Shown here one piece after another: positions 1 to 6,160 of a DNA stretch of 7,272 nucleotides (position 1 is its first letter; each line of letters begins with the position of its first letter). Position numbers and translations under genes: made by a program. Below the pieces are notes generated by a model. That model worked only from the letters and a program-made list of their open reading frames with translations. It did not search any database and had not been told where the DNA came from. This stretch comes from Mycobacterium sp. (GTDB lineage: Bacteria > Actinomycetota > Actinomycetes > Mycobacteriales > Mycobacteriaceae): contig JAHBAP020000521.1 of assembly GCA_018500005.2 (NCBI GenBank), positions 1-7,272 on the forward strand. The letters run 5' to 3'.

Positions 1-758
1 ATGTGCATGACGATGGTGCGCGGTTCAGGGACGGTGAACTGGGCGATCACCGGCACACCCAGCCGTCCGAAGTGGAAGGTGACCGACGTCTGGAAGACGT
101 CGGAGTCCTCGTCGGCGTCCACCGGCGGAGCGCTGAGCACCTCGAGTTGCGCGAAAGAGTACGGGTGGAACCAGGCCCCGTGCCATGGATCGAGGCGGTT
201 GGCGATGATGTCGCGGGGTTCGCAGATCCCTTCCAGCCGGGCTACCGCCGCCAGTTGCGGGCCGGTCGGACGAACCGGCAACACCGGTGCGTCCAGTGGC
301 TCCTCCCCACCGACCTTGTCCAGCCGAACCCACACCAGCACGCCATCGTCGTAGCCGGGCATCGGCTTCCAACCGAACTCCCGGCCGCCGTCCAGCCGCA
401 ACCCGTGCCAGGGGCAGACCAATCCGCCGCAGACCACCTTCCCGGTGGCGAGGTCGGCCCCCAGGTGCGGACAGGACGCCGGTCCGACGTTCAGGTCACC
501 CCGTTCACCGCGCCATGCGACGATCTCCACTCCGGCGACGGTTGTCCCGAACGGTCGGTCGGGGCGCACATCGCTACTAGCGCCGAACACGAACCAGTTG
601 CCGCTGGGACGCCGCATCGCGCGCTGCAGGGCGGCGTCGATGATGGCGGGTTCGGCCTGCTGGTAAGTGGGCTTCTGATCCGCCCAGCCGACCTTCGGAA
701 GTATTTGCACCGGATTGTCTTTCGGCAATCGCTCGGCCAGCCGGTCCCACAGGTCCAT
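1..758 (-). CDS. Rieske [2Fe-2S] oxygenase-like protein at the end of the carotenoid operon (3' partial)
   Basis: The reading frame opens at ATG 758-756 and runs off the left edge after 252 codons, so the C-terminus is missing. Seen directly: a Rieske cluster-binding pair, C96-P-H98 and C115-P-W-H118, separated by 16 residues. About 70 residues later comes D190-P-W-H193-G-A-W-F-H198, which fits the D-x2-H-x4-H pattern of the mononuclear iron site in Rieske non-haem iron oxygenases. Both redox centres therefore look present, which argues for an oxygenase rather than a simple ferredoxin. The third, acidic iron ligand would lie past the window edge. No signal peptide or membrane segment is evident. 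The start overlaps the crtU stop by one base (TAATG), and an AAAGG element precedes it. The protein resembles actinobacterial Rieske proteins with a DUF5914-type C-terminal region, but that name is from memory. Inferred role: oxidation of a carotenoid made by the upstream genes. The substrate is unknown and a separate electron-donor reductase would be needed; none is visible here. Confidence 0.88.
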   Translation of the reverse strand, partial: MDLWDRLAERLPKDNPVQILPKVGWADQKPTYQQAEPAIIDAALQRAMRRPSGNWFVFGASSDVRPDRPFGTTVAGVEIVAWRGERGDLNVGPASCPHLGADLATGKVVCGGLVCPWHGLRLDGGREFGWKPMPGYDDGVLVWVRLDKVGGEEPLDAPVLPVRPTGPQLAAVARLEGICEPRDIIANRLDPWHGAWFHPYSFAQLEVLSAPPVDADEDSDVFQTSVTFHFGRLGVPVIAQFTVPEPRTIVMH

Positions 759-2296
759 TAGCGCGCGCCTTTCTCCGCCAACCGCCGCAGCACCGGCGAT
801 CGGCCGTGCACCGGCACCGTGTACAGGGTGTGTCCGGCCACGCCCCACTCCCCCAGCAACCGGTTCGCCGCCGACCATCCGGTGGTTGCGGCCCGTTCCA
901 TCAAGGCTACCGGCAGGTCGATGCGGATACCGTCGCCGGCGAGCATCAGCCCGGGGACCGGGGTGGTCACCGTCGGGCGCTGTGCGAAGGATCCGGGCGA
1001 GAACAGCGGGCAGTCCTGTTTGAACAACAGTCGCTCGGCGACGATCCCGGCGCGGGCGGTCTCCGGGTACAACTGGTGCAGTCGCGCCAGCATTCTGTCG
1101 CGCAGTCCGTCAGCGGGCGGGTCGGCGACCGAGTAGGCATGCACCTCCACCACCGAGCCGCCGTGGGCTCCGGCCCAGTCGGCGGCCTGGCGCTCGTAGC
1201 GGCTGACCACACTGATGTTGTCCACCGGTTCCAGTCCGCCGGTGCCCAGGAACGGCGGACGGTCGGCGCGCACCGGGGCATCCAGCCAGAGCCGCTGGAC
1301 CAGGAACGGCGGGGCGAGTTGCATGGCCGAGACCCGGCGGCGCCAGTCGTCGTCACCGAGACCCGGCGACGCCGCGACGATGCTCTGCAGACCGCCCATG
1401 TCGGTCGCGAGCACCACCCCGTCGGCGTCGATCACCCGTCCGTCGCCCGCCTCGACCCGCAACCGCTTCGGTCCGCCGAGGCTGATCGACTCGACCGGAA
1501 CCCCGGTGTGGAAGCTCACTCCCCGGCCGGTCAGATACTCCCCCAACGGATTCCACAGCGCGGTATCGAAGTTCGACTCGGCGACGTCGAACACCAGGCC
1601 CTCGCTGGAGCCCAGGAAGTAGATGTGGAACATCGCCGCAAGTTCGGCCGCCGACAACCGCTCGGGCCGGGCGAAGAAACTCCGGGCGAACACCTCAAAG
1701 GCGAGGTGTCGGGCGGCCCTGGGGAAGTTGATCTGATCCAGGAAGGTGCCCGCGTCACGGTCGTCGAGTTGGTCGTAGATGCCGGGAACCGACACCGTCG
1801 CCAGCGGGGCCGCAGCCTTGCCGTCGATCCGCACCAGATCGCGGAACCGGAAGGTCGGACTGCGCAGGGCGAAGACGATGGCATTCCACGGCGGGTTCTG
1901 CGGCAGGCCCCGGAAGGTGTCCCGGCGGCCCTGCCCGTCGACGAGCGGATAGTCTTCCACTGCCCGCAGCCGCGACAGCCCAGGATCGCTGCGCCGCAAC
2001 AACTCCCGCAGGTTGTAGTACTGCCGGAAGAAGGCGTGGAAGCCACGGTTATTGGCCACCTCGGTGCCGGCCAGGGGCCCGTCGTCGATGTGCTCGGTCC
2101 ACCCGGCCACCCGGCCGCCGAGATTGGGTTCGCGTTCCAGGACCTCAACCGATACACCCCTTTCGGCCAGGCCCGCCGCGGCGGCCAGTCCGGCGATACC
2201 GGCACCGACGACCACCACGTGCGGTCGCTGCGCCAAGCCGGTTGCGTTGGGCAGTCCGGCGGGGCCGGGGTGACTCACCCGGCGGGGATCCTTCAT
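758..2296 (-). CDS. crtU: CrtU-type carotenoid ring desaturase/methyltransferase (beta-carotene to isorenieratene)
   Basis: This 512-residue FAD-dependent enzyme is predicted to aromatise the beta-ionone rings of beta-carotene, with a methyl shift, giving isorenieratene through beta-isorenieratene. That is the known activity of CrtU in Streptomyces griseus and Brevibacterium. Visible motifs are an N-terminal dinucleotide-binding fold with G31-A-G33-I-A-G36, E54 closing the second strand, and G60-G-R62. A family-like block G85-F-H-A-F-F-R-Q-Y-Y-N95 follows, and the C-terminal FAD segment includes A453-G-D-G-I457 and the helix up to about residue 481. The frame is open further upstream to 2500, but ATG 2296-2294 is preferred: it forms an ATGA overlap with the methyltransferase stop, has a strong GGAGAGG element in front, and leaves a 26-residue leader before the first FAD strand. 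The stop TAA 760-758 shares one base with the Rieske start. Position after the cyclase genes matches the pathway order. A related carotenoid oxidase or ketolase is less likely. Confidence 0.9.
   Translation of the reverse strand: MKDPRRVSHPGPAGLPNATGLAQRPHVVVVGAGIAGLAAAAGLAERGVSVEVLEREPNLGGRVAGWTEHIDDGPLAGTEVANNRGFHAFFRQYYNLRELLRRSDPGLSRLRAVEDYPLVDGQGRRDTFRGLPQNPPWNAIVFALRSPTFRFRDLVRIDGKAAAPLATVSVPGIYDQLDDRDAGTFLDQINFPRAARHLAFEVFARSFFARPERLSAAELAAMFHIYFLGSSEGLVFDVAESNFDTALWNPLGEYLTGRGVSFHTGVPVESISLGGPKRLRVEAGDGRVIDADGVVLATDMGGLQSIVAASPGLGDDDWRRRVSAMQLAPPFLVQRLWLDAPVRADRPPFLGTGGLEPVDNISVVSRYERQAADWAGAHGGSVVEVHAYSVADPPADGLRDRMLARLHQLYPETARAGIVAERLLFKQDCPLFSPGSFAQRPTVTTPVPGLMLAGDGIRIDLPVALMERAATTGWSAANRLLGEWGVAGHTLYTVPVHGRSPVLRRLAEKGAR
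768..776 (-). promoter_or_regulatory. Ribosome binding site of the Rieske gene
   Basis: On the minus strand this reads GGAGAAAGG, ending 9 bases before ATG 758-756. It lies inside the last codons of crtU. Together with the TAATG stop/start overlap it supports the chosen start of the Rieske gene. Confidence 0.55.
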
Positions 2297-3018
2297 GGTG
2301 CCTCTCCGATGAACGTGTGGACGATGCCGTGCTGCCAGCCCGGCATGGTTTCGCTGTGCACACCGGCGAATCCCGCTGCGACCAGGCGACGTTGGAACTC
2401 CGCGGCGCCGTCGAAACTGTTGACGCTGCGCCACAGATGGCGGTAGAGCGTGCTGTCGCCGGTCTTGCGCCACCCGGCCGGGATGATGATGCCCCAGCAC
2501 ACCGCGTTCCAGATCGCCTGGGCTGCCGCGGAATCGCGCACCGAGTACTCGTGCAGGGCCAGTGTGCCGCCGGGACGCAGCATCGCCAGGAACCGCCGCA
2601 GTTGGGCGTCCGGATCGGCGAGGTTGCGCACCAGATAGGCGGCCAGGATGCCGTCGAAACCGCCCCCGACGTCATCCCCGCCGAACTGCTCGATCGGCGA
2701 GTGTACGAACCGCACCGAGTCGGGCCAGGACTTCGCGGCCGCCTGCTCGAGCATCCCGGCCGAGGCGTCGACGGCAACGATCTCGGCATGCGGCGCGGCC
2801 TCCAGCAGTGCCGCGGTGGAGGCGCCGGTTCCGCATCCGGCGTCCAGCAGCCGCAGCCCGCGCCCGCCGCCCGCAATCCGCATGCGGCGTGCCGAGATTC
2901 GCAGATGGTCGTGGTAGCCCGGATTGGCGCCGACGAGTTTGTCGTAGGCCGCCGCACCGGCGTCGAAGGCACCCGGCACCTCGGGCCGGGACAGCCCGGA
3001 CTTGGAGAGCCGTCTCAC
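2293..3018 (-). CDS. crtT: Class I SAM-dependent methyltransferase, CrtT-like
   Basis: This 241-residue protein has a Rossmann-type methyltransferase fold. An N-terminal F18-D...Y25-D segment resembles UbiE/MenG-like enzymes. Motif I is L57-L-D-A-G-C-G-T-G65, and D84 follows the second strand (I-V-A-V-D) as the expected ribose-binding acid. Further on, the FDGILAAYLVRNLAD stretch corresponds to the motif after the active-site loop, and LRPGG closes the core domain. The chosen start is GTG 3018-3016, which gives a GTGA overlap with the crtYd stop and has GGGTGA four bases upstream. An in-frame ATG at 3105 would lie inside crtYd. The stop overlaps the crtU start (ATGA), so the gene is locked between two carotenoid genes. 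Streptomyces isorenieratene clusters carry a methyltransferase called CrtT beside crtU, and the symbol is used on that analogy. The substrate is not known: CrtU is reported to move an existing methyl group and needs no added methyl donor. A quinone or other polyprenyl substrate is also possible. Confidence 0.85.
   Translation of the reverse strand: MRRLSKSGLSRPEVPGAFDAGAAAYDKLVGANPGYHDHLRISARRMRIAGGGRGLRLLDAGCGTGASTAALLEAAPHAEIVAVDASAGMLEQAAAKSWPDSVRFVHSPIEQFGGDDVGGGFDGILAAYLVRNLADPDAQLRRFLAMLRPGGTLALHEYSVRDSAAAQAIWNAVCWGIIIPAGWRKTGDSTLYRHLWRSVNSFDGAAEFQRRLVAAGFAGVHSETMPGWQHGIVHTFIGEAP
2301..2307 (-). promoter_or_regulatory. Ribosome binding site deciding the crtU start
   Basis: The minus strand reads GGAGAGG, 4 bases before ATG 2296-2294. 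It lies in the last codons of the methyltransferase gene. It supports the short 512-residue CrtU and argues against upstream in-frame starts, which would bury the start deep inside the preceding gene. Confidence 0.65.
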
Positions 3019-3326
3019 TTGTTCACCCGCTGTCTTTCCCACAGCAGCAACACGGCGGTCACCAGTGCCCAGCCGAACAGGAAGTCCTCCACCGGAATGT
3101 CCCACGGGAACCGAATGCCGGAGGTGTGTTTCTCGTCGTAGATGACGATGGGCGCCGAAAGCTTGGTGAGCCAGCCGTCAACGGGCACCTGGAAACCCAG
3201 CACGATGACCATCGAAATCCAGTACGCGGGCTTTCGGAACAGCCCGGTTCGCAACACCGCCAGTTCCAGGACGATGACGACGACGACGGAGATCACCGCC
3301 GGCAGCGTGTAGCCCAGGCCGGTCAC
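3015..3326 (-). CDS. crtYd: Lycopene beta-cyclase subunit CrtYd
   Basis: This 103-residue integral membrane protein is the second half of the heterodimeric lycopene cyclase. It acts with CrtYc to cyclise the psi-ends of lycopene into beta-rings. Three hydrophobic segments are visible at about residues 7-25, 34-48 and 82-96. Between the last two is a conserved block, S69-G-I-R-F-P-W-D-I-P78-V-E80-D81-F-L-F84, whose P-x-E-(E/D)-x-L-F core also occurs in CrtYc and in the fused cyclase domains of fungi and archaea. The start is GTG 3326-3324, which overlaps the crtYc stop as GTGA and is preceded by AGGAA six bases upstream. The TGA stop overlaps the methyltransferase GTG. The length is normal for a split-cyclase subunit. 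Beta- rather than epsilon-cyclisation is inferred from the presence of crtU, whose substrate is beta-carotene. Confidence 0.92.
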   Translation of the reverse strand: MTGLGYTLPAVISVVVVIVLELAVLRTGLFRKPAYWISMVIVLGFQVPVDGWLTKLSAPIVIYDEKHTSGIRFPWDIPVEDFLFGWALVTAVLLLWERQRVNK

Positions 3327-3658
3327 CGGCGGTTCCTGTTACGGAGCCTGCCCAACCAGCCCAGGCTGACGCTGACCACGTTGTAGGTCAGCAGTCCGCA
3401 CAGCGGGATGACGATGAAGAACAGCATCTCCTCCAGCGGCATGAACGGCACGTCGATACCGCTGACGTACCGGGGGTTGTAGTGCCACACCTTCAGCACG
3501 ATGGCGATCGCGTCCCAGACCAGGAATACCGCCACCACCGGAAGCATCGCCCGCAGCAGCCGAAGTGGCTGCCGGTAGACCCCCTGGCCGAAGAACTCCA
3601 GTGGCAGGGTTATCAGCAGACAGCCGCCCAGCAGCAGCAGGTATTGCCACTTGTCCAT
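3323..3658 (-). CDS. crtYc: Lycopene beta-cyclase subunit CrtYc
   Basis: This 111-residue membrane protein is the first half of the heterodimeric lycopene cyclase of Gram-positive bacteria. Hydrophobic segments run at about residues 6-24, 34-55 and 78-100. The conserved block S66-G-I-D-V-P-F-M-P74-L-E76-E77-M-L-F-F81 carries the paired acidic residues expected for the proton-driven cyclisation. An Arg/Asn-rich tail (residues 104-111) follows the last membrane segment and probably lies in the cytoplasm. The frame extends upstream to 3811 within crtB, but ATG 3658-3656 is the natural start because the hydrophobic protein begins there. It lies 13 bases after the crtB stop, the only intergenic gap in the crtI-to-Rieske run, and no clear Shine-Dalgarno sequence precedes it. 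The stop overlaps the crtYd start (GTGA), consistent with equal production of the two partners. Confidence 0.92.
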   Translation of the reverse strand: MDKWQYLLLLGGCLLITLPLEFFGQGVYRQPLRLLRAMLPVVAVFLVWDAIAIVLKVWHYNPRYVSGIDVPFMPLEEMLFFIVIPLCGLLTYNVVSVSLGWLGRLRNRNRR

Positions 3659-3671
3659 CGGTTGACTCGTC

Positions 3672-4601
3672 TCAGGCGGCCACTCGGCGTGCGCGCCGTG
3701 CCCGCACCAGGCCCCCGGTGAACACCTGCAGGCGCCGGCCCATCCCGACCGAGGCCCGCTCGCTGAACACCGCGAAGTCGATGTCCTCGATCCGGTCGAG
3801 GATCTCCGCATAGAGGGTGAAGGCCGTCATCACACAGGGCCGCGACTGCGGGGCAAGCAGCGCGATGGCCTTGTGCGCCTCCCGGTATTCGGCGCGGGTG
3901 ACCGCGTGCTGGGCGGCCAGTGCCTGCCGGACCCGCGGGTCGGTGCGACGGTTGTCGTGACACCAGATCAGCAGTTCACGATCCACTCCGAACGCGGCCA
4001 ACTCGTCGGCGGGCAGGTAGACCCGGTTGCGCTCCAGGTCCTCGTCGATATCGCGGAGGAAGTTGGTCAGCTGGAATGCCCGGCCCAGCGCCTCGGCTCC
4101 GGGTTCGGCGTCGGCTCTCGGCCCGACTGTGCCCAGGATCGGCAGCATCTGGAGGCCGATCACCTCCGCCGAGCCGCGCATGTAGCGGTTCAGCGCGGGC
4201 CGATCCGGGTAGTCGGTCACGGTCAGGTCCATCCGCATCGAGGCGAGGAACTCGTCGAACAGGCCCAACGGAATTCGGTAGCTGCGGGCGGTGTGCAGGA
4301 CGGCCGGCAGCACCGGTTCCACATCCGAGTCGTCCCCCCGCAGAAAACGCTTCGCCAGTTGCTCGAGGCGGGCCCAACGCCCTTCGGCAGTCGCGTCGGA
4401 GAGCAGGCGGTCGAGGATGTCGTCGGCGTAGCGGGCGAAGCCGTAGAGCGCGTGCACCGCCGGCCGCTGCGAGGGGGTCAGCAGTCGGGTGGCCAGAAAG
4501 TAGGTTCGGCCATGCTCGGCGTTGAGCCTGCGGCAGTAGCGGTAGGACGCCCGCAGCCTCTCGTCGGAGATGCCGGCGGCATGCAGTTCGGTATGGATCA
4601 T
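3672..4601 (-). CDS. crtB: Phytoene synthase
   Basis: This 309-residue enzyme condenses two geranylgeranyl diphosphates head to head into phytoene through prephytoene diphosphate. Both Mg-binding acidic motifs of squalene/phytoene synthases are present: D60-D-I-L-D64 in the context YGFARYADD, and D184-I-D-E-D188 in QLTNFLRDIDEDLERNRVYLP, the latter matching the family signature closely. R-Y-M-R-G-S-A-E-V-I-G (139-149) is a further conserved stretch. Length is typical for the family. ATG 4601-4599 overlaps the crtI stop (ATGA) and has AGGTG five bases upstream within the end of crtI, so the start is well supported. It is expected to be peripheral to the membrane, passing phytoene to CrtI. The C-terminal tail is rich in Arg and Ala, and nothing looks truncated. 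Confidence 0.96.
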   Translation of the reverse strand: MIHTELHAAGISDERLRASYRYCRRLNAEHGRTYFLATRLLTPSQRPAVHALYGFARYADDILDRLLSDATAEGRWARLEQLAKRFLRGDDSDVEPVLPAVLHTARSYRIPLGLFDEFLASMRMDLTVTDYPDRPALNRYMRGSAEVIGLQMLPILGTVGPRADAEPGAEALGRAFQLTNFLRDIDEDLERNRVYLPADELAAFGVDRELLIWCHDNRRTDPRVRQALAAQHAVTRAEYREAHKAIALLAPQSRPCVMTAFTLYAEILDRIEDIDFAVFSERASVGMGRRLQVFTGGLVRARRARRVAA

Positions 4602-6136
4602 GCCCGCACCTGTTTCGTCTCCGGACCGATGACGGTTCGGCGGGGCCCGTCAAGGGAACCGGGGATGCGTTCGGCGGCAAGCCTTCCGGACAGCAGGGCG
4701 GTCGGGACACCGACGCCCGGCACAGTCGATCCGCCGGCCAGGACGGCGTTGTCGATGCCGCGGACCAGGTTGGCCGGCCGGAAAGGGCCGGTCTGAGAGA
4801 AGGTGTGCGCCAGCGCGAACGGCGTGCCTGCCGTCATCCCCTGCCGAGCCCAGTCGGCCGGTGTGACGACATCGAGGATGTCCACATCGCGGTCCAGACC
4901 GGGGAGCAACCGGTCGGCTGCGCATTCCAGCACCTGGCGCGCGTAGCTGTCGCCTTGGGCGGTCCAGTTGATCTTTCCGACCTCGAGATTCGGGCACGGC
5001 GCCAGTACGTAGAGCAGATCGCGGCCGGGCGGGGCCAACGAGGGATCACCGGCGGTGGGCATCGTGACCAGAATCGACGGGTCGCTCATCAGCACGCCGT
5101 CGCGGATGATCTCGTCGAAAGTCTGCGACCACTTGGCGCCGAAGCTGATGTTGTGGTGCTGCAGACCTGATCCGACGGCCGGCACCCCGACATGCATGAC
5201 CAGTGCCGAGGGGGCCGGGCGCATCTTGATCGGCCGACGCGGCGTGCGGCCCAGCAGTTGGTAGGTCAGCGGTAGCTCGGTGGTGAGAACGACTGCGTCA
5301 CAAGCGATCCGGTCACCCGAGTCGGTGCACACCGCGGTGACCCGCGAGCCCGAACGCTCCAGCTTCGTGACGCTCGTCGAATACCGGAACTGCACACCGG
5401 CGTCGCGCGCCGCGGCGGCCAGCGCCTCGGGGACCGCCCGCATACCGCCCTTGGGGAAGTACACCCCGGCCACGGTGTCCATGTAGGCGATCACCGCGTA
5501 GGCGGCCAGCGCGTGCTGCGGCGGGACCCCGGCGTAGAGCGCCTGGAAGGTGAAGATCCGCTGGACCCGCTCGTCGGTGATGAACCGGCTGACCATCTTC
5601 TCCCAGCCACGGAACCCACCGATCGCGGCAAGCCGGGCCAGTTGCGGGGTGAGCAGCGAGATCGGGGAGTTGAAGTTCGAGCCGATGAAGCCGTCGATCT
5701 CCAGGGTGTACAGCTCGGTCAGCCAGCCCCGCAGCCGCTGATAGCCGGCCGCCTGGTCGGGTCCGGCGAAATCCCGGATCGCAGCGGTCATCGCATCGCC
5801 GTCGGTGTGGACGTCCAGACTGGTGCCGTCGGCGAAAGAGGCCCGGTAGGCGGGGTCGAGTTTCATCAACTCCAGGTAGTCGCCCATCGATGCGCCGACC
5901 GCGCCGAACGCGTCGGAGATGATGTCGGGCATGGTCAGCACGGTGGCGCCGGTGTCGATGCGGTAGCCACGGATATCGGCCTGACCGACCCGCCCGCCGG
6001 GAAATCCGTGCCGCTCGACGACGGTTACCGAGCGGCCCTGGCCTGCCAGTTGCAGTGCGGTGGACAGCCCGGACAGCCCGGCCCCCACCACGACGACGTG
6101 GTCGGTTCTGCCGGGAACGGTGCGTACGGTGCTCAT
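4598..6136 (-). CDS. crtI: Phytoene desaturase (phytoene to lycopene)
   Basis: This 512-residue FAD-dependent bacterial-type phytoene desaturase introduces four double bonds to turn phytoene into lycopene. The N-terminal dinucleotide-binding fold shows V-V-V-V-G18-A-G20-L-S-G23, E41 at the end of the second strand, and G47-G-R49. The C-terminal family signature is clear: an A-G-G-S-T-V-P-G-V-G-V-P-T-A-L-L-S-G segment ending at about residue 484, as in CrtI proteins. The length is normal. The start ATG 6136-6134 is supported by a strong GAAGGAG four bases upstream and lies 24 bases after the crtE stop. The end overlaps crtB as ATGA. The number of desaturation steps cannot be read from sequence; four steps, giving lycopene, is inferred because the cyclase genes follow. 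It differs from CrtU in this window by its C-terminal signature, so the two oxidoreductases are not recent duplicates. Confidence 0.96.
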   Translation of the reverse strand: MSTVRTVPGRTDHVVVVGAGLSGLSTALQLAGQGRSVTVVERHGFPGGRVGQADIRGYRIDTGATVLTMPDIISDAFGAVGASMGDYLELMKLDPAYRASFADGTSLDVHTDGDAMTAAIRDFAGPDQAAGYQRLRGWLTELYTLEIDGFIGSNFNSPISLLTPQLARLAAIGGFRGWEKMVSRFITDERVQRIFTFQALYAGVPPQHALAAYAVIAYMDTVAGVYFPKGGMRAVPEALAAAARDAGVQFRYSTSVTKLERSGSRVTAVCTDSGDRIACDAVVLTTELPLTYQLLGRTPRRPIKMRPAPSALVMHVGVPAVGSGLQHHNISFGAKWSQTFDEIIRDGVLMSDPSILVTMPTAGDPSLAPPGRDLLYVLAPCPNLEVGKINWTAQGDSYARQVLECAADRLLPGLDRDVDILDVVTPADWARQGMTAGTPFALAHTFSQTGPFRPANLVRGIDNAVLAGGSTVPGVGVPTALLSGRLAAERIPGSLDGPRRTVIGPETKQVRA

Positions 6137-6160
6137 CTGGCTCCTTCGCTCAGGTCATGC
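6137..6160 (-). promoter_or_regulatory. crtE-crtI spacer with strong crtI ribosome binding site
   Basis: This 24-base gap is the longest non-coding stretch in the window. On the minus strand it holds GAAGGAG (6147-6141) four bases before the crtI ATG, the best Shine-Dalgarno match seen here. I see no hairpin or promoter elements, so crtI is probably read from the same transcript as crtE with independent ribosome loading. Confidence 0.6.

Noticed and set aside
3..761. Plus-strand open frame of 252 codons opposite the Rieske gene
   Set aside because: It is the codon-for-codon complement of the Rieske reading frame. The minus-strand product has the metal-binding motifs; this one has none.
806..2446. 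Long plus-strand open frame of 546 codons opposite crtU and the methyltransferase
   Set aside because: It is antisense to two genes with clear FAD and SAM-binding motifs, its translation shows no recognisable domain, and high-GC codon bias routinely leaves such antisense frames open.
2297..2500. N-terminal extension of crtU to an upstream ATG at 2500
   Set aside because: It would add 68 residues of shadow-like composition inside the methyltransferase gene. ATG 2296 has an ATGA overlap and a strong ribosome binding site.
3019..3105. N-terminal extension of the methyltransferase to an ATG at 3105
   Set aside because: It lies wholly within crtYd and adds no domain. GTG 3018 with its GTGA overlap fits the pattern of the operon.
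2242..3141. Plus-strand open frame of 299 codons opposite the methyltransferase and crtYd
   Set aside because: It spans two real minus-strand genes and ignores their boundaries. The product has low-complexity Arg/Gly/Pro composition typical of a shadow frame.
3659..3811. N-terminal extension of crtYc to 3811
   Set aside because: The extra 51 residues are Ser/Arg-rich out-of-frame crtB sequence. The membrane protein proper begins at ATG 3658.
3873..4796. Plus-strand open frame of 307 codons opposite crtB and the end of crtI
   Set aside because: It is antisense to the conserved phytoene synthase motifs and runs across the crtI/crtB junction with no domain of its own.
6150..6158. Two-residue start-stop mini-frame (ATG ACC TGA) in the crtE-crtI spacer
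   Set aside because: Such a short frame is expected by chance, it has no ribosome binding site, and it lies in front of an already strong crtI site.
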